Under the pieces are notes generated by a model. The model did not search any database and was not told where the DNA came from. It saw only the letters and a list, made by a program, of their open reading frames with translations. Both the position numbers and the translations under genes were made by a program. Positions 1 through 5,522 of a DNA stretch of 8,109 nucleotides are shown here, piece after piece. The stretch comes from an uncultured Microcoleaceae cyanobacterium. Lineage in GTDB: Bacteria > Cyanobacteriota > Cyanobacteriia > Cyanobacteriales > Microcoleaceae. The stretch is taken from NCBI GenBank assembly GCA_938083405.1, contig CALKCV010000204.1, forward strand, positions 1-8,109. The letters are read 5' to 3'. Positions within the stretch are counted from its first letter, which is position 1; each line of letters starts with the position of its first letter.

Positions 1-105
1 AAACGCGCGGCGTTGCTGATGCAACATGGCTTTTTTTCAACGCGCCACGACGGTAAAACTTTTGGTATTACACTCCAGCGTCCCGCCACCAGCGACTTTT
101 GTAAA
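1..105 (+). pseudogene. Degenerate C-terminal fragment of a histidine-kinase-type ATPase domain
   Basis: From position 19 the + strand reads MQHGFFSTRHDGKTFGI. At position 70-71 the frame must shift by one base to continue as HSSV (71-82). Joined, this resembles the ATP-lid/G2 segment of many sensor histidine kinases, typically HGFTTKxDGHGFGLHSSA. The extra phenylalanine falls in a run of seven T (31-37), the usual GHGFG is replaced by GKTFG, and both frames soon lose resemblance to the family and stop (TAA at 113, TGA at 169). I read this as the decayed tail of a kinase gene lying mostly left of the window. The match is short and made by eye, so chance resemblance is possible. No gene beyond it is recognisable before 555. 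Confidence 0.4.
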
Positions 106-220
106 TATTTTTTAAGCTGTCACTGGAATAGTATAGCGCCCATCGCCCCCAGAAAAATAATGGCCCGATGAAATTCTGCTTATGTTTGTTGTTGGCCCGG
201 TTGATGAGAAGGGCCCGGAT

Positions 221-265
221 TTTCAGTTTTGAGAAAATCGGTTTTTAATTTTTAAAAAACTGAAA
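221..265. repeat. Inverted repeat, possible hairpin or terminator
   Basis: TTTCAGTTTT (221-230) is exactly complementary to AAAACTGAAA (256-265), giving a 10-bp stem. The 25-base loop is AT-rich and contains further A/T complementarity. It lies downstream of the decayed kinase fragment and could be an old terminator or a generic stem-loop. There is no G/C-rich stem and no clean T-tract after it, so a termination role is only a guess. Confidence 0.4.
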
Positions 266-347
266 TTCAAAAACAAATCAAAGCACAACAGAAATGTTTT
301 GCTTAGAGGCAATTAACAAAAATTTACACGAGAAATGGATGACAATA

Positions 348-355
348 GCGATCGC
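348..355. repeat. HIP1 octamer GCGATCGC (one of five seen)
   Basis: Exact GCGATCGC, the highly iterated palindrome of many cyanobacterial genomes. Other exact copies lie at 824-831 (inside the dioxygenase pseudogene), 3412-3419 (hphA), 5862-5869 (hphCD) and 7216-7223 (near the end of hphCD). Several one-base variants with a CGATCG core are also present. Together they are the main sequence evidence for a cyanobacterial host. Confidence 0.85.
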
Positions 356-430
356 TCGGCTATGATGGAAAAGCTTAAATTTGACTATTAGGTTCTGCTT
401 ACAAGGTATGGTGTCCGATGGAGAAAAGTA

Positions 431-493
431 GGTTTCCAGCTTGCCGAGCTTAACAAAAGCACAAAGGCAGCTACTTCTAGTGGACTGGAAACC
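431..493. repeat. Inverted repeat with 9-bp arms
   Basis: GGTTTCCAG (431-439) and CTGGAAACC (485-493) are perfect reverse complements separated by 45 bases. If transcribed, this would close a long stem-loop about 60 bases upstream of the dioxygenase pseudogene start. I see no match to a riboswitch family I know. It overlaps a possible broken small ORF, so chance is a real alternative. Confidence 0.35.
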
Positions 494-554
494 AGACTCA
501 ACGAGACTATCCCCGAGATAAATGCAACAATTAAATAGGAGAGCAGTGTTTCAA

Positions 555-1214
555 ATGAAAACAGCATTAAAATCGACCAATTTGGATGATGAGTTGATGT
601 TTGCCTTAAAAAAGAAAAGGTAAACTCGATTAGGATGGAGGCTTTTGAGGAGTTTTTTGCAGATTTGCCCCTGGACCCTTACATTAAAGAGAAGTATAGA
701 ACTAGAAGATGGTCTCGTATTCTGTTATCTGGAGAGGAGTTAATTAAACTGCCTCAGGGCTATTTTTATCAAAGCAAAGATTACAATCCGTTGGTGGGAG
801 ACGTGAATAGAGAATTTGCCCAAGCGATCGCTTAATCGCTTTAAATGATTTAAAACAACTGATTAGGGCGTTTAGCGATTCGTGCAAATTGCATCGAGAA
901 GCACAAATTGGCGTGCATCAAGTCAGAATTACTTGTACTCCTAAAAACTTCGGCAACCCGACGAAGCAATTCACCAAGACGGTACTAATTTTATTGGCAT
1001 TTTTGTAGTTTCTAGAAATAATATTAAAGGCGGAGCAACCAATCTTTATACTGCCAAAAAAGAAGATCCAGTTTTTAGCAAAGTTTTAAATCCAGGTGAT
1101 TTGCTGTTAGTAAACGATCGCGAATTCGATCGCTCTACAACTATCATCAAAGCGGAGTCGGAAGAAATAAGAACGAGAGACGTTTTTCTTTTGGGATGGC
1201 GTCATACCAATTAG
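555..1214 (+). pseudogene. Broken 2-oxoglutarate/Fe(II) dioxygenase (PF10014-type amino-acid hydroxylase family)
   Basis: Three frames join into one protein of about 220 residues, the usual size of this family (PF10014, which includes L-isoleucine 4-hydroxylase). Piece 1 starts at ATG 555 (MKTALKSTNLDDELMFALKK), has an AGGAGAG ribosome site at 537-543, and stops at 621. Piece 2 (602-835) carries EAFEEFFADLPLDPY. Piece 3 (about 826-962) carries IGVHQVRITCTPKNFGNPT. Piece 4 (963-1214) carries IHQDGTNFIGIFV, then LNPGDLLLVNDRE, and ends at TAG 1212. Each junction (A-run 608-613, about 823-833, and about 962) fits a net loss of one base. The iron-binding HxD survives (His codon 972, Asp codon 978). 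The distal histidine expected after NDRE seems replaced by Arg (CGC at 1131). The enzyme would have hydroxylated a free amino acid or similar substrate, and the gene is almost certainly dead. It lies 117 bases before the halogenase start, on the same strand. Confidence 0.85.
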
Positions 1215-1331
1215 AGGAAGATCGGCAGGCCAATCTTTGCAGCTACTCATCTTATGCAGCGGTTATTTCCCAAAGGCAGCGACGACAACAGCGGTGCCAT
1301 AAAACAAATTAGTAAAAGAAATCAAAAAACG

Positions 1332-2687
1332 ATGACTTCGCAAAACAAGGGAAATAAAACAATCTATGATGTAGCGATTTGTGGTTCTGGTTTAGCAGGA
1401 TTGACTTTAGCGCGTCAGTTAAAATTAAACAAACCAAACCTTTCCATTATTGCTTTAGATAGACTTGGTGAAGTTATACCAGAAACGACCTTGAAGGTAG
1501 GAGAATCAACGGTTTATCCCGGTGCATATTATCTCAGCCATGTCCTTCAATTAGAAGATTATTTTCAGAAAAATCATTTCCTTAAATTAGGGCCTCGGTT
1601 TTTCTTTGGCGACGGACGAGGTTTATTTCAGGAAAGACCAGAACTTGGATTATCAGAATTTCCCCCATTTCCAGAGTCTTATCAAATCGATAGAGGACAT
1701 TTAGAAAAAGAGTTGCGTCTGTTGAACCAACAAAAGGGCGTAGAAATAAAGCAAAACTGTTCTGTTAAAGATATCGAGCTTTCTGAGGAACCAGAAAAAC
1801 CGCACAAAATCATCTACTCTCAAAAAGATGAAAACAAAACTAACATCTGCGAAGCTCGTTGGGTCATCGATGCAATGGGTCGCCGCCGGTTTCTCCAAAA
1901 GAAACTAGGTTTAGGAAAACCGAACGATCCTAATTTTAATGCCGTATGGTTTCGAGTCCAAGGTCGAATCGATGTCAGCGATTTTGTGCCGATCGCCGAA
2001 CGTTCGTGGCACGATCGCGTTCCCGAAAATAAGCGTTACTACTCGACCAATCATTTATGTGGAGAAGGATATTGGATTTGGTTAATTCCTCTGGCTTCGG
2101 GTCATACCAGTATTGGCATTGTTGCTAAAGAAGAAATTCATAGTTTTAAAGAATTTCATACATATCGACTAGCATACAAGTGGCTAGAAAAATACGAGCC
2201 AGTATTGGCAAATGCTTTGAAAGAAAAGCAACCAGCAGATTTTAAGAAGATGCCAAAATACAGTTACTCATCCAGCCAAGTTTTCTCTATAAATCGGTTG
2301 GCAACTGTAGGTGATGCAGGAGTTTTTCCCGATCCATTTTATTCACCAGGCATGAATTTAATTGGATATGGTAATTCTTTAGTAACTCAAGCGATCGAGC
2401 TAGATATAGAAGGAAAACTAACTCAAGAACAAATCGACAAAGCCAATAACTTTTACTTAAGTCTAAACGATAAGATTGCCGAAAGCATTCATAATACATA
2501 CTCGGTATTAAACCGCCCAGTAATAATGACGGCAAAATTCATCTGGGACCTGGTAACGGGAATGCCGCCAACCTCTTTATTTTTCAATTCTAATTCTCTT
2601 TTATTAGACCTAGACAAAAAAGAAGAAATTGGCAAAAATAACGCTCTAATGTCCCAGTTAGCAGAGAGGATGGAACCGTTTTTTTGA
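1332..2687 (+). CDS. Flavin-dependent halogenase-family FAD enzyme
   Basis: A 451-residue FAD protein of the tryptophan-halogenase/FAD-monooxygenase superfamily. Numbered from the ATG at 1332, the N-terminal dinucleotide-binding motif is VAICGSGLAG (14-23). KVGES (55-59) supplies the conserved lysine that in known halogenases carries or directs the hypohalous acid. The WxWxIP halogenase signature is present as WIWLIP (248-253). GDAG (327-330) precedes FPDPFYSPG (332-340), which fits the halogenase FxxPxxSxG pattern. Such enzymes use FADH2, O2 and chloride or bromide to halogenate electron-rich aromatics, and an FADH2-supplying reductase would have to come from elsewhere. An upstream in-frame ATG at 1254 would add 26 residues, but the FAD fold begins just after 1332 and those residues look non-conserved, so I chose 1332. 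Neither start has a clear ribosome site. It is distinctly AT-rich compared with hphABCD. A substrate such as a homo-aromatic amino acid is inferred from context only. A non-halogenating monooxygenase is possible. Confidence 0.8.
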   Translation: MTSQNKGNKTIYDVAICGSGLAGLTLARQLKLNKPNLSIIALDRLGEVIPETTLKVGESTVYPGAYYLSHVLQLEDYFQKNHFLKLGPRFFFGDGRGLFQERPELGLSEFPPFPESYQIDRGHLEKELRLLNQQKGVEIKQNCSVKDIELSEEPEKPHKIIYSQKDENKTNICEARWVIDAMGRRRFLQKKLGLGKPNDPNFNAVWFRVQGRIDVSDFVPIAERSWHDRVPENKRYYSTNHLCGEGYWIWLIPLASGHTSIGIVAKEEIHSFKEFHTYRLAYKWLEKYEPVLANALKEKQPADFKKMPKYSYSSSQVFSINRLATVGDAGVFPDPFYSPGMNLIGYGNSLVTQAIELDIEGKLTQEQIDKANNFYLSLNDKIAESIHNTYSVLNRPVIMTAKFIWDLVTGMPPTSLFFNSNSLLLDLDKKEEIGKNNALMSQLAERMEPFF

Positions 2688-2753
2688 GATTGGTCGTCCA
2701 AGTCTTTAGGTATAGTTGAATTGGAGTCGATCGATTACTAGAAACTACCATTT

Positions 2754-3071
2754 TTGTTAAACATACGTTCGCGCAATCTAAAGCCCAACAAGAAAGAAGA
2801 AGAATTGATATACGACAGCCAAATGAATTGGGAAAATCTGGAGGAACTGGCTCAAGCTATCTTCTTGTTAGCATTAGAAGACACGATGCCAGAAAAACTA
2901 GCTCTACTCCCTCGGCCAATATGGCTGAATGCTTGGGCGATTAGTTTAGACCCCAATAAATGGGAAGAAGAAGGATTGTTCGACCCTAAAACTAAACCAC
3001 GGGATTTGCAGCCAATTATCAATGCTCTACATAGCAAATTCACGAAAAAGCTAGAGCCAAGAGCCGCTTAA
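2754..3071 (+). CDS. Small protein of unknown function before hphA
   Basis: I do not recognise this protein. The longest reading uses a TTG at 2754 (105 residues), after an in-frame stop at 2739. An ATG at 2823 gives 82 residues beginning MNWENLEELAQAIFLLALE and is equally likely, because neither start has a good ribosome site. There is no signal peptide, transmembrane segment or cysteine. The body is acidic and tryptophan-rich: an amphipathic helix (ENLEELAQAIFLLALEDTM), then LPRPIWLNAWAISLDPNKWEEEG, which is here described only by its proline/tryptophan pattern, then a basic C-terminus. Codon use is AT-rich like the halogenase. It lies 66 bases after the halogenase and 45 bases before hphA on the same strand, so co-transcription is likely. 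It could be an accessory or binding protein. No function is assigned. Confidence 0.5.
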   Translation: MLNIRSRNLKPNKKEEELIYDSQMNWENLEELAQAIFLLALEDTMPEKLALLPRPIWLNAWAISLDPNKWEEEGLFDPKTKPRDLQPIINALHSKFTKKLEPRAA

Positions 3072-3102
3072 TAAAGCATAAATCTTATAAAGTTAAAAAA
3101 CT

Positions 3103-3107
3103 AGGAG
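3103..3107 (+). promoter_or_regulatory. Ribosome binding site of hphA
   Basis: AGGAG nine bases before the ATG at 3117. It fixes the start just ahead of the DETLRDGEQ catalytic motif, with no earlier in-frame alternative needed. Confidence 0.7.
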
Positions 3108-3116
3108 ATCTTATCT

Positions 3117-4280
3117 ATGCGAACGCTTCCCTTAATCGTCTCAGACGAAACCCTCCGGGATGGAGAACAGCAACCGGGACTTTTCTTTTCATTTAAAACG
3201 AAACAAACTTTAGCCAAACTCGCCGCCCTAGCTGGAGTCCACCAAATAGCCATAATGCCAGCCATTCACGAAGCCGAAGAACGTTTGCTCAAGACATTGG
3301 TAGCAGAGGGCTTAGGGAGTATTATGGCAGCTTCGACAATGCTGGGCAAAAAATTTATCGACCAGTCTAAAGCCTGCGGGGTAGAACGAATTATCCTCTT
3401 CTATGCCGTTAGCGATCGCCTTTTACTTCTAAGAGACCCAGAAGCCCGCAATCTAAGCAGTCATGCAGACAAAAAAGAAATTCTGCACCGCGCTCGCCAA
3501 AACATGATAAATAAAGTTTTGGAAAATCTGCGCTATGCTACCAGTCCCGAAGTGGGCTTAAAAGTAGTGTTTGCAACGGAAGATGCCAGCCGCGCCGATT
3601 TTAACTTTTTAATCGAGTGCATTCGCCAATTCAAACCCTACATCGAACACTTTATGCTCTCCGACACCGTGGGCATCCTCAGCCCAGAAAAAACTTATAT
3701 CTGGATTCGCGACATTCTAGAATTGACCGACAATACACCTTTAGCAGTGCATTTTCACAACGACTTTGGCATGGCTCTCGAAAATACCATCCAAGCTGTC
3801 CTCGCTGGAGCTTCAATGATTTCGGGCACCTTTGGAGGCATTGGCGAACGGGCGGGCAATATCCCCCTAGAACAAGTCTTAAACGGACTGAAATTGCGCT
3901 ATGGGATAGAAGTAGAGGGGATCGATTATCAAGCCCTCACCAAAGTCACGGACTACCTCGACTCTCTAGGAGCTCGTGCCGCTTCTCCTTACTCGAAAGC
4001 AGCCCTTCGTCACGAAAGCGGCATTCACGTCAGCAGCCTTTTACAGGACAAAGAAAGCTACCATATTCTTTCTCACGCCGACCCAGAAATAGGGTTCGGC
4101 AAATGCAGCGGTTCTAGCAATTTTCAGTACCTATTTGAAAAACAACTCAAAAAACCCCTCTCACCTGAAGATTACAACCGAATGCGAGACCAAATTAAAG
4201 CCCTTTCGGTTAAAGAGCAACGCTGCTTTTCTACTGAAGAAGTTGTCGAGTTATTAGAGGGAGGATTTTTCAATGTCTGA
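3117..4280 (+). CDS. hphA: 2-Isopropylmalate/homocitrate synthase-like chain-elongation enzyme (benzylmalate synthase type)
   Basis: A 387-residue DRE-TIM metallolyase, expected to condense acetyl-CoA with a 2-oxo acid. Visible catalytic features are DETLRDGEQQPG (10-21, with Arg14 and Asp15), the metal-binding HFHNDFG (212-218), GGIGERAGN (240-248) and RHESGIH (298-304). It ends where the catalytic and linker domains end. The C-terminal leucine-sensing domain of true LeuA (about 500 residues or more) is absent, so feedback by leucine is not expected. The usual TSDIHxxxKL segment near residue 100 is replaced by VSDRLLLLRDPEARN, and IExG near residue 45 by IAIM, suggesting a changed substrate pocket. 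Its neighbours hphB (8-base overlap) and hphCD complete a leucine-type elongation cycle. That matches the Nostoc punctiforme homophenylalanine pathway, where HphA uses phenylpyruvate or a similar acid. Alternatives are NifV-type homocitrate synthase (unlikely with the dehydrogenase and isomerase beside it) or another 2-oxo acid substrate. Confidence 0.82.
   Translation: MRTLPLIVSDETLRDGEQQPGLFFSFKTKQTLAKLAALAGVHQIAIMPAIHEAEERLLKTLVAEGLGSIMAASTMLGKKFIDQSKACGVERIILFYAVSDRLLLLRDPEARNLSSHADKKEILHRARQNMINKVLENLRYATSPEVGLKVVFATEDASRADFNFLIECIRQFKPYIEHFMLSDTVGILSPEKTYIWIRDILELTDNTPLAVHFHNDFGMALENTIQAVLAGASMISGTFGGIGERAGNIPLEQVLNGLKLRYGIEVEGIDYQALTKVTDYLDSLGARAASPYSKAALRHESGIHVSSLLQDKESYHILSHADPEIGFGKCSGSSNFQYLFEKQLKKPLSPEDYNRMRDQIKALSVKEQRCFSTEEVVELLEGGFFNV
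4258..4265 (+). promoter_or_regulatory. Strong ribosome binding site of hphB inside hphA
   Basis: AGGGAGGA lies seven bases before the hphB ATG, within the last codons of hphA. With the 8-base gene overlap this indicates coupled translation of the two enzymes. Confidence 0.75.
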
Positions 4281-5319
4281 ATCGTATCGAGTGGTAGCTC
4301 TCCCTGGAGAAGGCATCGGACCGGAAGTAGTAGAGGCTTCTGTAAAAGTTCTCCAGCATTTAGCCAAACTAGAAGGGTTTTCTCTAGTAGTAGAGTATGG
4401 CTCGATCGGAGAACTCGCCTTCAACGAAGAAGGCAAATTTTTCCCCCTTCGCACCGCGCAATTATGCGAAGGGGCCGATGGAATTTTGTTTGGGGCCGTA
4501 GCTACAGGCGGGATTCTCGAACTTCGGCGACATTTCGACTTTTTTATTAACCTCCGTCCGGTGCGTCCCCTTGCAGCTTTATTAGATAAATCCAGCCTTC
4601 AGCCCCACAAGATTCAAGGGGTCGATATCTTATTTGTTCGGGAGTTGGTAAGCGGAATCTATTTTGGGCGATCGGGGCGTTCGGAAGACGAGGATGGCTC
4701 CTACGGCTATCATACGATGAAATACTACGACTGGCAAATCCGCCGCGTCGCTAGAGTTGCTTTAGGCAAAGCCCGATCGCGTCGAGGTTTGCTTACGGTC
4801 GTCCACAAGGAAAACGCTCTCCCACAAATCCCTTGGTGTAGTTTAGTGCGGGAGGAAGCGGAAAATTTCCCCGATGTTATAGTAGAGTCGATGCTAGTTG
4901 ATAATTCTGCCATGCAACTGGTGCGCGACCCCAAGCAGTTTGACGTGATTCTGGCAGGGAATCTATTTGGGGATATCCTCAGCGATATCGGAGGAGCGTT
5001 GGTAGGTTCCCTCGGGTTATTACCCTCTGCGAGTTTGAACGAGAGCGGGTTCGGTCTTTATGAGGCCATACACGGCACCGCACCAGATATTGCCGGGAAG
5101 GGTATTGCTAATCCTTTGGGAACGATTGGTGCGGTTGTCATGATGCTCCAACAGTGGGGAAAAACTCATGCAGCTTCGAGTTTAGTTGAAGCAGTAGAAA
5201 GAGTTTTAGCCCGGGGCTACCGCACGGTGGATTTAGCCCCCCAGGGTGAAGAAATTGTAGCAAACGCGGAAACTTTGACGGAGCTGATAGTCCAAGAACT
5301 GAGCGAGCTCGGGGACTAG
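4273..5319 (+). CDS. hphB: 3-Isopropylmalate dehydrogenase-like oxidative decarboxylase (benzylmalate type)
   Basis: A 348-residue isopropylmalate/isocitrate dehydrogenase family member, expected to oxidise and decarboxylate the 3-substituted malate using NAD+. Substrate- and metal-binding residues are conserved: Arg85 and Arg95 (ELRRHFDFFINLRP), Arg123 and Tyr130 (RELVSGIYF), Lys179 (VHKEN), Asp210, and Asp234/Asp238 (FGDILSDIGG). HGTAPDIAGKGIANP (267-281) has the aspartate (Asp272) typical of NAD+ rather than NADP+ use. The loop between LFGAV and ILELRR is only four residues (ATGG), much shorter than the roughly 15-20 residues in LeuB, and it sits next to the residues that contact the substrate side chain. 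VHKEN resembles homoisocitrate and isocitrate dehydrogenases more than the DKANVL of LeuB. The start at 4273 has a strong ribosome site and overlaps hphA by 8 bases. The last codons contain the first copy of a 25-bp repeat found again downstream. Substrate assignment rests on context. Confidence 0.82.
   Translation: MSESYRVVALPGEGIGPEVVEASVKVLQHLAKLEGFSLVVEYGSIGELAFNEEGKFFPLRTAQLCEGADGILFGAVATGGILELRRHFDFFINLRPVRPLAALLDKSSLQPHKIQGVDILFVRELVSGIYFGRSGRSEDEDGSYGYHTMKYYDWQIRRVARVALGKARSRRGLLTVVHKENALPQIPWCSLVREEAENFPDVIVESMLVDNSAMQLVRDPKQFDVILAGNLFGDILSDIGGALVGSLGLLPSASLNESGFGLYEAIHGTAPDIAGKGIANPLGTIGAVVMMLQQWGKTHAASSLVEAVERVLARGYRTVDLAPQGEEIVANAETLTELIVQELSELGD
5284..5308 (+). repeat. 25-bp direct repeat, copy 1 (inside hphB 3' end)
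   Basis: Begins CTGATAGTCCAAG and ends GAGCGAGC, encoding part of the hphB tail (IVQELSE). It is identical over 25 bases to 5467-5491, 183 bases downstream. The flanking bases differ on both sides. Confidence 0.9.
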
Positions 5320-5368
5320 CAATTTAATAATCTACCGATGTTGGGTTGCGTTTCACGAGCGCGCTACC

Positions 5369-5459
5369 TAAGCTGTTAAACATTTAGTTTTGAGAACTGC
5401 TTACCACCCCAAAAGGGTTCTAGCTAGCAAAACTTAAAATCTAAATGCACGTCAGCTTA
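5369..5459. repeat. 91-bp foldback (MITE- or REP-like) element between hphB and hphCD
   Basis: The ends are TAAGCTG (5369-5375) and CAGCTTA (5453-5459), perfect reverse complements. A five-base unpaired gap on each side follows, then CATTTAG (5381-5387) pairs with CTAAATG (5441-5447). Pairing continues with TTTT (5388-5391) against AAAA (5436-5439), or AGTTTTG (5386-5392) against CAAAACT (5428-5434), and then AGAAC (5393-5397) against GTTCT (5417-5421). The whole unit can fold into one long imperfect hairpin. Just upstream, 5339-5356 (TGTTGGGTTGCGTTTCAC) resembles one arm of a repeat common in cyanobacterial intergenic DNA. The hairpin sits in the only large gap of the hph operon and could lower or stabilise downstream message. 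No open reading frame lies inside it. Confidence 0.7.
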
Positions 5460-5466
5460 CAAGGGA

Positions 5467-5491
5467 CTGATAGTCCAAGAACTGAGCGAGC
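5467..5491 (+). repeat. 25-bp direct repeat, copy 2 (intergenic)
   Basis: Exact second copy of the hphB 3'-end segment at 5284-5308, lying after the hphB stop codon and 31 bases before the hphCD start. It is not translated. It suggests either a target-site-like duplication around an inserted repeat, or a local duplication of the hphB tail. Confidence 0.9.
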
Positions 5492-5522
5492 AAACTTTTG
5501 CAAATAAGGAATAGCAAAAATT

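Larger units (their letters stand above)
106..554. other. Non-coding stretch between two pseudogenes
   Basis: This AT-rich interval carries no convincing intact gene on either strand. It contains two inverted repeats (221-265 and 431-493), one HIP1 octamer (348-355), three short GGCCCGR copies (152, 194 and 212) and a Shine-Dalgarno-like AGGAGAG at 537-543 that belongs to the dioxygenase pseudogene. A TTGACT at 381-386 resembles a -35 box, but no good -10 lies at the right distance. A possible one-base-broken 44-codon ORF at 408-541 is described under findings. Confidence 0.6.

Noticed and set aside
112..119. TAAGCTGT shared with the end of the foldback element at 5369
   Set aside because: Only eight bases match and there is no partner arm nearby, so chance is sufficient.
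381..412. Possible promoter: TTGACT at 381-386 with TATGGT at 407-412
   Set aside because: The spacer is 20 bases and the -10 match is weak. At the normal 17-base spacing the hexamer is AGGTAT, a poor match.
1113..1136. Near-palindromic CGATCG-rich stretch in the dioxygenase pseudogene
   Set aside because: It is explained by two adjacent HIP1-like CGATCG cores within coding sequence and is not a separate element.
1254..1331. Upstream ATG giving a 26-residue N-terminal extension on the halogenase
   Set aside because: The extension looks non-conserved and lacks a ribosome site. The FAD fold starts directly after the ATG at 1332.
3617..4117. Long alternative-frame ORF (166 codons) inside hphA
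   Set aside because: It lies wholly within a gene with intact catalytic motifs, and its low-complexity Arg/Ser/His-rich translation is typical of an out-of-frame shadow.
3117..4280. NifV (homocitrate synthase for nitrogenase cofactor)
   Set aside because: No nif genes are nearby, and the overlapping dehydrogenase and following isomerase point to a full elongation cycle, which NifV does not need.
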